Source: Butyrivibrio proteoclasticus (GTDB lineage Bacteria > Bacillota > Clostridia > Lachnospirales > Lachnospiraceae). From it: a stretch of DNA of 50,974 nt. Numbering within the stretch: the first letter of the stretch is position 1; every line of letters begins with the position of its first letter. The position numbers and the translations under genes were made by a program. Where the stretch lies: assembly GCF_900115735.1 (NCBI RefSeq), contig NZ_FOXO01000027.1, positions 1 to 50,974 of the forward strand, in the 5' to 3' direction. Shown here in pieces: positions 23,498 to 31,340 of the stretch. The notes beneath the pieces are model-generated. The model was not told the origin of the DNA, made no database searches, and worked only from the letters and a program-made list of their open reading frames with translations.

Positions 23498-24208
23498 TTA
23501 CTTTTCAAGTATATACCCAAGTCCTCTGACGGTTTTAATTATCTGAGGGTTAGCAGGGTCTTTCTCTATCTTATCCCTTAGCCTTTTGATGTAGACAGTA
23601 AGAGTATTATCGTTGACAAAATCACCGCTTACATCCCACATTTCTTCAAGAAGCTGGCTTCTTGACATAACAACGCCCCTGTTATTATAAAATGCTAGCA
23701 GCAATCTATACTCAAGGGCAGTCAGCTCAACCATTTCTTCTTTTTCAGTCGCCTCATCCAATAAGCCAACTTTGGCTTCGCCAGTATGAATGCGGACGTT
23801 TTTTATTTCAAGGATCCCGCTTCTCTCCGCTCCGGAATTAGTCAACCCTTTGCCACTTCTCCTAAGAACAGTCTTGATCCTGGCCATAAGCTCATTGATC
23901 CTGAAGGGCTTGCACACGTAATCATCTGCCCCCATCTCAAGGCCCATGACCACATTGACTTCTGCATCGCTTGCAGTCAGAAAGATTACCGGAACATCCT
24001 CTTTTTCCTTGATGTATTTACAGACATCATAGCCATTTCCATCCGGAAGATTGATATCCAGGATGCATATATCAAATGTATTTATGCTAAAGGCATCTTC
24101 TGCATCTGCCTTGGTCTTAACATGAACGACCTCATACCCCTCTTTTTCCAGAGAGTACTTAAGCCCCATTCCAATTGCGTCATCGTCTTCAAGTAAAAAC
24201 AGCTTCAT
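23498..24208 (-). CDS. OmpR-family response regulator
   Basis: The 236-residue regulator has a receiver domain with the acidic pocket LLEDDD, phosphoacceptor Asp51 in CILDINLPDG, the Thr/Ser switch FLTASD and Lys in VCKPF. A winged-helix DNA-binding domain fills residues about 135-236 (LTALEYRLLLAFYNN, TVYIKRLRDKIE, VRGLGYI). An insert around 125-150 (SGAERSGILEIKNV) is slightly longer than usual. It is the first gene of the two-component system and lies 29 nt before the kinase. AAGGAG precedes the ATG. Its likely target is the ABC exporter promoter in the 22346-22469 gap. Confidence 0.94.
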   Translation of the reverse strand: MKLFLLEDDDAIGMGLKYSLEKEGYEVVHVKTKADAEDAFSINTFDICILDINLPDGNGYDVCKYIKEKEDVPVIFLTASDAEVNVVMGLEMGADDYVCKPFRINELMARIKTVLRRSGKGLTNSGAERSGILEIKNVRIHTGEAKVGLLDEATEKEEMVELTALEYRLLLAFYNNRGVVMSRSQLLEEMWDVSGDFVNDNTLTVYIKRLRDKIEKDPANPQIIKTVRGLGYILEK

Positions 24209-24241
24209 TTCATGTGCTCCTTGTTCATCTATATATAAAGA

Positions 24242-24892
24242 TTATAAGCAGAGTAGTGCTAATAATCCATATGAAGCAAGTCCCAGACTTGCTGCGCAAC
24301 AGCTTGGTGCATCAATAAAGATATCCAGTTTAGTCGCCCTGAACAAAAAACCAACGAGCTGGAATACTACTGGATTTAATAGCACGCACCATATTGGAGC
24401 ATGGATAATACCGGCAATAATAAGCACTATGACCGCTATCGCAGGAATAATGACCAGCATTGAATACAGTGCAAAAAATGGTACATAAATCTGTTTAAAG
24501 GCTGACTGGATCACGTCTTCGGCGAGTTCCTGGTCAGCTTTTGAAATGATCTTTCTGTATATTATCGGCTGTTGGCAAAGGAAAGTATGGATCATGAATC
24601 CTCCCATAGCTCCGATCAGGAATATTACAGAAAGCGTTGTTGAAATAACCGGATGCTCAGCACGAAGTGTCATCATGAGCGCAATAAATCCGCAGGAGTA
24701 CATAGGCACTGCAAACATCGCGAGGATGTCAGACCACACAAACCTCCAGTGCGCCATTTTTTTCCATTCGCTGTCAATTACGCCCATCTTTCCAAGTTTC
24801 TTATTCTGCGGCCCTTTTAAATCCAACAAAAGATCTGCTGTAGCACATAGTAAGCCACCAATAATTCCAATTACTGCTAATAGAGTATTCAT
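24242..24892 (-). CDS. Integral membrane protein of unknown function (DUF6796-like)
   Basis: The 216-residue protein has about six hydrophobic segments: an N-terminal LLAVIGIIGGLLCATADLLL, then IALMMTL, TLSVIFLIGAMGGFMIHTF, FALYSMLVIIPAIAVIVLIIAG, CVLLNPVVFQLVGFLF and a C-terminal LGLASYGLLALLCL. Recurrent features are ATADLLLDLKGP and WRFVWSDILAMFAVPMY. I believe this belongs to a small family of unknown membrane proteins (DUF6796-like), but with limited certainty. The start at 24892 follows GGGAGG; the ORF up to 24961 overlaps the MATE gene. It is 22 nt behind the MATE gene and probably cotranscribed with it. Confidence 0.65.
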   Translation of the reverse strand: MNTLLAVIGIIGGLLCATADLLLDLKGPQNKKLGKMGVIDSEWKKMAHWRFVWSDILAMFAVPMYSCGFIALMMTLRAEHPVISTTLSVIFLIGAMGGFMIHTFLCQQPIIYRKIISKADQELAEDVIQSAFKQIYVPFFALYSMLVIIPAIAVIVLIIAGIIHAPIWCVLLNPVVFQLVGFLFRATKLDIFIDAPSCCAASLGLASYGLLALLCL

Positions 24893-24914
24893 CTTTCTTT
24901 TCCTCCCGAAAACT

Positions 24915-26327
24915 TCACAAAGCCTCCTGGACACGTGGCTCTGACTGATGCTCACATGCAAGATTATTTAGCCAGCGCTCTTTTTTCAGCCAAAAATGGA
25001 ATATAAGGGTCCTGACAATGTCCAGAAGTTTTACGCAAAGGTACATCTGTACTGGCCCGATGTCGGTATATCTAGCAAGCAGGAAAAGCATAGGAAGCAT
25101 GACCACTATTGTTATTCCAGCATCTGCATATGCACCCATCTTCGTGTCGCCGCCAGATCTTGCGATTGCCTGCTGTGCATTTACAAGCACCCATACAGGC
25201 ATAAAAAATGCCATAAGTATTACCATGCTCCTTGAAATTGCAATAGCACTTGGACTTAGCTTTCCAAACACAACAGGAATGATAAGTGTTGTAACAAATC
25301 CGACAAAAGTCATGGCAACACCAAATACGATAGCTCCTGATAAAAGCCAAGTCTTTTCTCTGCGGGCTTTTTCAAGATTTCCCTCACCAAGGGTTTTTCC
25401 AATTATTACGGTTGTTGCTGAGTAGATTCCACCAAATGCTACAAAAAACAGGTTAGCTATGGCAAAGCTCGATGCCATACCTGAAACTACATCTGCTCCG
25501 CCTCTTCCGTTATAGATAGCCGTCGTTAAGGTTTCTGAAAGAACCCAGGTCATCTCACAGAAAAGCATCAGAGCACCTTTCTTTAATATTTCCCTGAACA
25601 ACTTTCCATCTATTATGAATTCTCTGCTAAAGTGAACTGCAAAATCAGGCTTGCTCTTGAAATAGATAAATGCAAATATTACAAACTCTACTGTTCTTGC
25701 TATGACAGTAGCATAAGCGGCTCCTCGGACACCAAGCGCAGGCATTCCAAAATTCCCGTAAATAAGAAGATAATTGAATACGGTGTTTGTAAGAGTTGCT
25801 ATTACTGTTACAACCAAAGGTGTTTTAACTTTTCCCATATCTCTAAGTGAGCTGGCAATACTCATAGAAATAATCATGGGGATTCCCACAACAGACATGA
25901 TTCGTATATATGGAACTGCCTCATCAAGAATAAGAGCTGCCTGTGTGTTTCCCATAACCATAAACGACAGGATTTCTCTTGGATATATTAAACATACCAT
26001 GAGGTATGGGATGAGTGCCACAAATCCTGCAAGCAGTTTAAACATAAACGCCTGCTTCATTCCTCCACTGTCTTTTGCGCCAAAAAACTGCGTAAGGAAT
26101 ATCCCTCCAGTCATGCAGATTGTGTTAATTAAAACCATAAACACAAAAAGCACCTGACCGGCAATATTTACACCTGACATTGATATATCGCCCAGTCCTG
26201 ATACCATAAAATTATCTATCAGCGACACCATGCTCTGTATAAGCTGCTGAAGCATTATAGGGACTGCTATCGCCAGCACATTTTTATAAAACTTTCCACT
26301 TCCGAAAATCGTATTTTTTTCTCTCAT
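24915..26327 (-). CDS. MATE-family multidrug efflux transporter (1 of 3)
   Basis: The 470-residue protein has twelve hydrophobic segments in two halves and the MATE hallmarks: an N-terminal VPIMLQQLIQSMVSLIDNFMVSGLG, GGIFLTQFFGAKD in TM3 and the repeat IIGKTLGEGNLEKA in the second half. MATE pumps export cationic drugs or metabolites using sodium or proton gradients. The ATG has no clear ribosome site. A small membrane protein gene follows. It differs clearly from the MATE proteins at 31341 and 43023, so this is not a recent duplication. Confidence 0.92.
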   Translation of the reverse strand: MREKNTIFGSGKFYKNVLAIAVPIMLQQLIQSMVSLIDNFMVSGLGDISMSGVNIAGQVLFVFMVLINTICMTGGIFLTQFFGAKDSGGMKQAFMFKLLAGFVALIPYLMVCLIYPREILSFMVMGNTQAALILDEAVPYIRIMSVVGIPMIISMSIASSLRDMGKVKTPLVVTVIATLTNTVFNYLLIYGNFGMPALGVRGAAYATVIARTVEFVIFAFIYFKSKPDFAVHFSREFIIDGKLFREILKKGALMLFCEMTWVLSETLTTAIYNGRGGADVVSGMASSFAIANLFFVAFGGIYSATTVIIGKTLGEGNLEKARREKTWLLSGAIVFGVAMTFVGFVTTLIIPVVFGKLSPSAIAISRSMVILMAFFMPVWVLVNAQQAIARSGGDTKMGAYADAGITIVVMLPMLFLLARYTDIGPVQMYLCVKLLDIVRTLIFHFWLKKERWLNNLACEHQSEPRVQEAL

Positions 26328-26460
26328 ACATTTAAAAGTCAGTAGCTATGTTCTACTGAAAACTCTCCTTCATTTTTAAAAAAACAGTCATAAAATCTTT
26401 ATAACTCCTTTATGAGCATACCGATTTCAGTACAATCATATATTTATCACAAAACAAAAA

Positions 26461-26500
26461 ACAGCCTCAAATTTACACTCATTTGAGGCTGTTTTACACT
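26461..26500 (-). terminator. GTGTA-phased terminator T3
   Basis: ACAGCCTCAAAT pairs perfectly with ATTTGAGGCTGT around an 8-nt loop, then TTTTTTG on the minus strand. GTGTA precedes the stem and recurs in the loop at 21 nt. It follows the broken MFS gene. Confidence 0.85.
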
Positions 26501-26517
26501 GATATTCAAGTCAAAAA

Positions 26518-26966
26518 TCATTCTTCAGTATATTTATATTTTTTCATGATCTGACCGGAGATTATACATATGGCTGTTCCTGTCACACCAAGAATAAACA
26601 TCATCATTGCGGCACCTGAACCCTTACCGCTTCCGAAAAGAAAAGTCCAGAACGGATCATTACTTTTCAATGCCATAAACATTGTTACCTTTTTGAGGTA
26701 TGACAAGGGCCGGAAGTACAGCATCAAAGGCTGAAGCTGTCAGGTTAACCCCCGCCATAAACAGTATTACAGTAAGTATAAGCGGAGTTTCTTTTAGGAA
26801 CTTTAGCCCCTCTTTAGCCAGTTTGATCACGTTTTCGTCCTTACTTGTTCCGTCCTTGATCTCAGGTAGTTTTATAAAGAACAATAATGCCACAAATGCT
26901 ATGGCAAAAGACAGAAGATCTACCGCAATAACCGTATCCAACCAATTCCTTTATTCTGTTTTTCAT
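26518..26966 (-). pseudogene. MFS drug-efflux transporter with internal deletions
   Basis: An ATG at 26966 with GGAGG 10 nt upstream starts MKNRIKELVG and then the frame is lost. A second frame (26660-26941) encodes a central MFS part (VDLLSFAIAFVALLFFIKLPEI, FLKETPLILTVILFMAGVN). A third (26518-26727) encodes the C-terminal helix with LFGSGKGSGAAMMMFILGV, typical of DHA3/MefA-like pumps. Only about 450 of some 1,250 nt remain, so at least two internal deletions occurred. The promoter side and the terminator are intact. Confidence 0.8.
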
Positions 26967-27063
26967 TATTATTTAACCTCCATACAAATATTTTTCATCT
27001 GCATGGAGCATATACACTGCAATTGATCATGTCCTTCCTCCTTCTTGTTATTTTAAACGGATA

Positions 27064-27888
27064 TCATTCTTTTGACATCACATTCTTTTTCCAACATATC
27101 AGCGCAATTATAACCATGTATATAGCTGACAAAACCACATAAAACCAAATATCAACCTGCAAGAAACAATACAGGAAGTTAAAGCAAAAGTGTATCACTA
27201 TGCCATAGATCAGGTTATCGTTCTTTTCCATGAAAAGATTCATGATAAAGCAAAGTCCCGTCATTACAATAACGTTGGACAGAACGTATGGTATCATCTG
27301 GATTCCCATATAATCTGAATCTACAAACCAGAGTATGGTATGCCAGAATGCCCATATAACTCCCTGTATCACTGATGCACTGAAAAAACTGTATTTTGCA
27401 TTAAGGTATGGGCGAAGATAACCTCTCCAGCCTGACTCTTCCCCTGTTGGCCCCGTTGTGATCGAGAATAAAAATGACGCCCAGAACGGGTAGGATCCAA
27501 GATTCCAGTATTCACCAAAGGCCTTCCCCTGAATCAAGGACAAAACAAATACTGTAATAATAGTAGCTCCAAGCGTAAGTATAGCTGAAGCTACCAGCGT
27601 TACTATGCTTATCTTTCCACCAAAAGCTTTTCTGTAAAATTCTGCAATGCTGCGGCCAGGGCAAAAATACTTAAAACCTATAAGCAACACAATAGTCGGT
27701 GCCCACGCACAAACATTAGACAAGATCCTCATCACAATAGGCGGACCATGGAATACCATACTTGCTGTCCCGCATAGTCCCAGCACCATAAACCAAAATA
27801 CAAAATAGCTTAAAACTACATACAATTTTACACGTTTTTCCATATGATTATACTGCATCCCATCATCTGATTTCTGTAACTTTTTCAA
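27064..27888 (-). CDS. CPBP-family intramembrane metalloprotease (Abi type)
   Basis: The multi-pass protein (up to 274 residues) carries the CPBP motifs: EESGWRGYL in the first conserved helix, FWHTILWF in the second, and a further HFCFNFL near the C-terminus; these supply the Glu-Glu, Arg and His residues of the membrane protease site. In Firmicutes such proteins act in bacteriocin self-immunity or in CAAX-like processing. The start is uncertain: TTG at 27888, ATG at 27858 and ATG at 27843 are all possible, none with a good ribosome site. It is followed upstream by a methyltransferase gene 42 nt away. Confidence 0.85.
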   Translation of the reverse strand: MKKLQKSDDGMQYNHMEKRVKLYVVLSYFVFWFMVLGLCGTASMVFHGPPIVMRILSNVCAWAPTIVLLIGFKYFCPGRSIAEFYRKAFGGKISIVTLVASAILTLGATIITVFVLSLIQGKAFGEYWNLGSYPFWASFLFSITTGPTGEESGWRGYLRPYLNAKYSFFSASVIQGVIWAFWHTILWFVDSDYMGIQMIPYVLSNVIVMTGLCFIMNLFMEKNDNLIYGIVIHFCFNFLYCFLQVDIWFYVVLSAIYMVIIALICWKKNVMSKE

Positions 27889-27929
27889 GAGAATAATCCA
27901 AGATAACCTTTTCTACCTAATTCACATAG

Positions 27930-28556
27930 TTATGATTTCTTGGTAATAACCGCTATTGCACAAGGCATACGCCCATCAATAACATGGTATTCAACATCGG
28001 AGTACCCCTTGTCTGCAAAAAACTTCTTGTATGAATCCAAATCGAACTGCCTCTTAAAATCCGCACCTAGCAACGTAATGAACTTAACAGCAGCCGTCCC
28101 AGTACCTTTAGACATGTTTATATAAGTCGGGATAATGATCTTTCCACCGGGTTTAACTACTCTCCACAGCTCATGAAGTGCTTTTTCGGGTTCCGACAAC
28201 AAGTGGATAACATTACCGGCAACAGCCTTATCAAAACAGCCCCCTTTGCACTTTATATTTGTTATGTCCGCTTTCTTGAATGTAGTATTGGAATAATTGC
28301 GGCATTTCTTTGCGGCTTTTTTAAGCATTCCTGTTGCAAAATCCGTTGCTACCAGCCTCTTACACTTCTGCGCAATAAATATGCTGATCGCTCCTGTTCC
28401 GCAAGCACATTCCAGGACCTCATCCGAAGGTTCAATAAGTTCAGCAACTTTCTTTCCTGTACCGGTATAAACTTTACTATTATAGATATTTTCAAATAAA
28501 TCATATAAAGGAGAAACCATATCCCAAAACATAATCCAATGCCTTTCTTTCGCCAT
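27930..28556 (-). CDS. Class I SAM-dependent methyltransferase
   Basis: The 208-residue protein has the Rossmann methyltransferase motifs: VLECACGTGAISIFIA (motif I, SAM glycine loop), VATDFATGML (motif II acidic), FDKAVAGNVIHLL (motif IV) and ELWRVVKPGGKIIIPTY (motif VI). It fits the UbiE/Methyltransf_11 group that methylates small molecules. The N-terminus WDMVSPLYDLFENIY resembles UbiE-like enzymes. It is 11 nt behind the second YoaP-type acetyltransferase and probably cotranscribed with it, which would place two group-transfer enzymes in one transcript. The substrate is unknown. Confidence 0.88.
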   Translation of the reverse strand: MAKERHWIMFWDMVSPLYDLFENIYNSKVYTGTGKKVAELIEPSDEVLECACGTGAISIFIAQKCKRLVATDFATGMLKKAAKKCRNYSNTTFKKADITNIKCKGGCFDKAVAGNVIHLLSEPEKALHELWRVVKPGGKIIIPTYINMSKGTGTAAVKFITLLGADFKRQFDLDSYKKFFADKGYSDVEYHVIDGRMPCAIAVITKKS

Positions 28557-28566
28557 ACTATCCTGT

Positions 28567-29307
28567 TTATATAAGTTTCAAGAATTTCTTGTCGTTCATC
28601 TGCTCATTTGTGACATACTCACCATCATGAAATAATGCATAATTCGTTACTGGAGTAGGTGCATTCTGCGCTTCTTCTTTACTCTCAATATGGATTGCCC
28701 GGAAAGGAATTCCATTATCTCTAGCTGTCTGCTCCAGAACAGGCACGTACTTTGCATTAAACGGGCACTGATTCGTGTAATACAAAACATAGCCCATCTC
28801 TTCTATATGTGGATGCTTTGCACAATCCTTGAATCGCGGTGCAACCGCCTTCTCTTCAAATGGCAGATACCAGAGCTGGATACCATTATCCGCTTCATCA
28901 CCTACGATAAATCCTTTGTGTTTCAAAAATTTAGGATCAGCTAAAAAAGTTTTTTTCTTTGCAGCGCACAAAATACAAAGCCCCTTCTTACCCTTATTCT
29001 TACTTTCCTGAATGCAAACATTTAATAAATCCGAAGAGTATCCGTGCCCCTTAAAGGCCCCGGACACCCACAGACAATCGATGTACGTATATCCATCTGC
29101 CTCAATTGGAACCCAAGCGTTTTCCGCCGGAATATATTCGATAAAGCACTTACCGCGTTCTACGCTTTTCAGAAAAACAAGTCCCTCATCAAATCTGTCT
29201 GCAAGCCAGGCTTTCTTCGATGATACTTGGACATCCTTATTGCCAGAAATAGCACAGCAAATATGTTCCTTCTCCAAATTATCCTTTGTCACTTGAATAT
29301 ACTCCAT
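28567..29307 (-). CDS. GNAT acetyltransferase with YoaP-like C-terminal domain (copy 2 of 3)
   Basis: This is the second of three close paralogs (246 residues): GNAT domain with SGAFKGHGYSSDLLNVCI, then the YoaP part with YYTNQCPFNAKY. It differs most from the other two at scattered positions, for example KHKGFIVGDE and KEEAQNAPTPVTNYALFHDG. The start at 29307 is set by GGAGG 7 nt upstream; the ATG two codons earlier is too close to that site. Unlike copies 1 and 3 it heads a small operon with a methyltransferase, and its 3' end carries no terminator of its own. Confidence 0.9.
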   Translation of the reverse strand: MEYIQVTKDNLEKEHICCAISGNKDVQVSSKKAWLADRFDEGLVFLKSVERGKCFIEYIPAENAWVPIEADGYTYIDCLWVSGAFKGHGYSSDLLNVCIQESKNKGKKGLCILCAAKKKTFLADPKFLKHKGFIVGDEADNGIQLWYLPFEEKAVAPRFKDCAKHPHIEEMGYVLYYTNQCPFNAKYVPVLEQTARDNGIPFRAIHIESKEEAQNAPTPVTNYALFHDGEYVTNEQMNDKKFLKLI

Positions 29308-29361
29308 GTTCATTCCTCCAGTGAAATGAATAATGATATTTTTTCCTAAACCCAGTCCCCT

Positions 29362-29391
29362 CAGATACACTGATCCAGATCTGTTTTACAC
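29362..29391 (-). other. Degenerate GTGTA-phased element T4
   Basis: TACAC at 29366 and 29387 (GTGTA on minus) keep the 21-nt spacing and the GTGTAAAACAG flank, but only CAGAT/ATCTG (5 bp) remains of the stem and there is no T-tract. It lies directly behind the acetyltransferase gene at 29397. Confidence 0.55.
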
Positions 29392-29396
29392 TTACG

Positions 29397-30020
29397 TTAC
29401 TCAAAGATTTGTCCTGGAAGTTTTTGCTTCTCTTTTGGCGGAAAGTTCTTATCAAACTCCTCAACAGCTACATCTTCGACATAGTATCCCTTAGGGGTCT
29501 GATATACCCCTGTGACGCCATCAAGATATCCCGAAATCAGTTCTCTACATAGGAAAAATGAGGCATCTGCGCCCTCCGTAAGATCATGGTATCTGATTCC
29601 AAACTTGCTTGCATAATCAAATCCGCAGTGACTATAGAATCCGATATTTCCCTCAAAAAGAACTGCTCCAAATCCCATATCTGCAGCCTTTTCCAGAGAA
29701 TAATCCAGAATTGCCTTTCCATAGCCTTTTCTCTTAAGTTCAGGTGTAATTCCAATAGGACCCATGGTAAGCACATCAATAGTCCTTCCATCATCAGCCT
29801 CAATGAAAGTTTTCATGAACATGTTCTGTCCGATCAGCTTCCCATCCTGCTCCATAACAAAGTCAAGTTCAGGAATAAATGCCGGATCATCTCTGAGCAC
29901 ATGAATTACATAGTGTTCACTGCATCCAGGACGATAAACGTTCCAAAATGATTCCCTTACTAAATTTTCAACTTCTCTATAATCTTTCTTTTCTTCTAAT
30001 CTAATTGTATAATTACTCAT
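29397..30020 (-). CDS. GNAT acetyltransferase
   Basis: The 207-residue protein begins with IRLEEKKDYREVENLVRESFW and has MGPIGITPELKRKGYGKAIL, the beta4-alpha3 acetyl-CoA loop (KRKGYG), followed by GAVLFEGNIGFYSHCGF. This pattern (gpigV.p..q.kGiG) is common in predicted N-acetyltransferases of the YhbS type. The substrate is unknown. GGAG precedes the ATG by 7 nt. It lies 22 nt behind the EFR1 gene and is likely cotranscribed with it, so it may fall under the same GTATAG-type operator. Confidence 0.88.
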   Translation of the reverse strand: MSNYTIRLEEKKDYREVENLVRESFWNVYRPGCSEHYVIHVLRDDPAFIPELDFVMEQDGKLIGQNMFMKTFIEADDGRTIDVLTMGPIGITPELKRKGYGKAILDYSLEKAADMGFGAVLFEGNIGFYSHCGFDYASKFGIRYHDLTEGADASFFLCRELISGYLDGVTGVYQTPKGYYVEDVAVEEFDKNFPPKEKQKLPGQIFE

Positions 30021-30042
30021 ATTTTTTCTCCATTTTTCATCG

Positions 30043-30789
30043 TTAAGAAATTAAAAGCTCACCAATTTCTATATGTGGATTCCTATATCTGGCGGAACTC
30101 TTCTCTCTATTATGGTGGATAGCATTCTTAGGGCAGTTCTGAATACAAGCTCCGCAGCTTATACAATTCTTTGAAAAGAGTGGGCGACCATTTTCAATAT
30201 GTATATTTCCCATTGGGCAAAGTCTTGAGCACGTACCGCATCCCGTACAAGCTTCGTTTACAGTAACTTCTTCTGTAATACCAATTCCTGTAGGAAACTC
30301 ATATTTTTTCTTGTGATCACGCGTAATTAGTTTGCTGAAAAGCGAATTTCTTTTAACGTACCTTTTCTTTTCAACTATATCACCCATTATCTGGTCAATT
30401 ACACCCTGCTGCTTTTTATTATCGCCTTCCTGTTTTTCCATATCGGCAAAGGTAATGCAATTCTCCGCCATTTGAATTGAATTAACATAGTCAAATTTCC
30501 TTCCGTTTGCCAGAGTAATATTGTTTAACTCGTTGCAAACAGATCCGGCAAAACATCCATAAGTTGCTATGGCGAAAAGATAGTTGCACTCCACCTTCAG
30601 TTGCTGCAAAAACTCCTCAATATATGGTGGTATACAAAGCCCGTAAACCGGAAATACTATACCCACAACATCATCTTTTATCTCATAGATTCCCTGTTTG
30701 ATCAGCTTGGGAATAGATAAACACTCTCCTCCCAAGCACTTGGCAACATACAAGCAATTTCCAGTTGAGCTGAAATACAAAGTTTTCAT
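30043..30789 (-). CDS. EFR1-type flavodoxin/ferredoxin fusion
   Basis: The 248-residue protein fuses an N-terminal flavodoxin-like domain (YFSSTGNCLYVAK, the FMN phosphate loop; GIVFPVYGLCIPPY) to a C-terminal bacterial ferredoxin with two [4Fe-4S] motifs, CTGCGTCSRLCP and CISCGACIQNCP. This is the EFR1 family, found in strict anaerobes and thought to pass electrons between ferredoxin and flavin. GGAGG precedes the ATG. A perfect GTATAG-TAA-CTATAC operator lies 33 nt upstream and recurs at the MATE-MarR promoter, so regulation by the neighbouring MarR protein is a reasonable inference. Confidence 0.9.
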   Translation of the reverse strand: MKTLYFSSTGNCLYVAKCLGGECLSIPKLIKQGIYEIKDDVVGIVFPVYGLCIPPYIEEFLQQLKVECNYLFAIATYGCFAGSVCNELNNITLANGRKFDYVNSIQMAENCITFADMEKQEGDNKKQQGVIDQIMGDIVEKKRYVKRNSLFSKLITRDHKKKYEFPTGIGITEEVTVNEACTGCGTCSRLCPMGNIHIENGRPLFSKNCISCGACIQNCPKNAIHHNREKSSARYRNPHIEIGELLIS

Positions 30790-30821
30790 TCAATATCCTC
30801 CAAATGTGTAAAACATAAACT

Positions 30822-30836
30822 GTATAGTAACTATAC
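30822..30836. promoter_or_regulatory. GTATAG-N3-CTATAC operator upstream of EFR1
   Basis: GTATAGTAACTATAC has perfect 6-nt arms around TAA. It matches the sites at 32702-32716 and 32718-32732 in front of the MATE-MarR operon. Confidence 0.65.
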
Positions 30837-30861
30837 CCTTTGGAGAAAATAAAACATGAAT

Positions 30862-30887
30862 TACACTAATTATTTTGCTTTTTACAC
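30862..30887 (-). other. Hairpin-less GTGTA-phased element T5
   Basis: TACAC at 30862 and 30883 (GTGTA on minus) are 21 nt apart. The first GTGTAA contains the MarR stop codon. No stem forms between them, unlike the terminator copies. Confidence 0.5.
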
Positions 30888-31337
30888 TGATTTATCCAGA
30901 TCATCAAGCGCCTTGTCAAAAGCTTCAAGGAACTGCCTCATGCTATCCAAAGTACTTTCAGGTATTTGGTCAAGCATAGCTTCATACATAGTTCCCATGT
31001 TTTCATGCATCTTGCGGTGATCATCCCTTGCCGCTTTACCTTTTTTAGTAAGATACAGGCAAATCGCAGCATCTGAATCGGGAGACACTCTCTTCTCCAT
31101 AAGATCCCTGTCCACGAGCTTGTTGACCATCTGTGATACAGCGCCCTTAGTAATTCCGCGCACCTTGGCAAGCTGTGTGATGTTGATCCCCTCACTATCA
31201 CCAACTATGGCTATTGTATGGATCTCAGGCTGAGTAAGGATTATATCCTTGCAGTAAACCTGAGGCTTTTTTTCATACTGCATGTATTTATGGATGATTC
31301 GCTCCATTAACCAGGCAAGTTCCTTGTAGTGTTTCAT
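30882..31337 (-). CDS. MarR-family transcriptional regulator
   Basis: The 151-residue protein has the MarR winged helix: LTQPEIHTIAIVGD, INITQLAKVRGITKGAVSQMVNKLVDRDL (helix-turn-helix) and the wing VSPDSDAAICLYLTKKG. Flanking helices form the dimer interface. MarR proteins repress drug-efflux genes and release DNA on binding phenolic or other ligands. It is cotranscribed 3 nt behind the MATE gene, and the GTATAG-N3-CTATAC sites at the operon promoter and in front of the EFR1 gene are its probable operators. AGGAG precedes the ATG. Confidence 0.92.
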   Translation of the reverse strand: MKHYKELAWLMERIIHKYMQYEKKPQVYCKDIILTQPEIHTIAIVGDSEGINITQLAKVRGITKGAVSQMVNKLVDRDLMEKRVSPDSDAAICLYLTKKGKAARDDHRKMHENMGTMYEAMLDQIPESTLDSMRQFLEAFDKALDDLDKSV

Positions 31338-31340
31338 ATC

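Noticed and set aside
30804..30820. GTGTAAAAC on the plus strand before the EFR1 gene
   Set aside because: Only one GTGTA is present and it has the opposite orientation; no partner at 21 nt.
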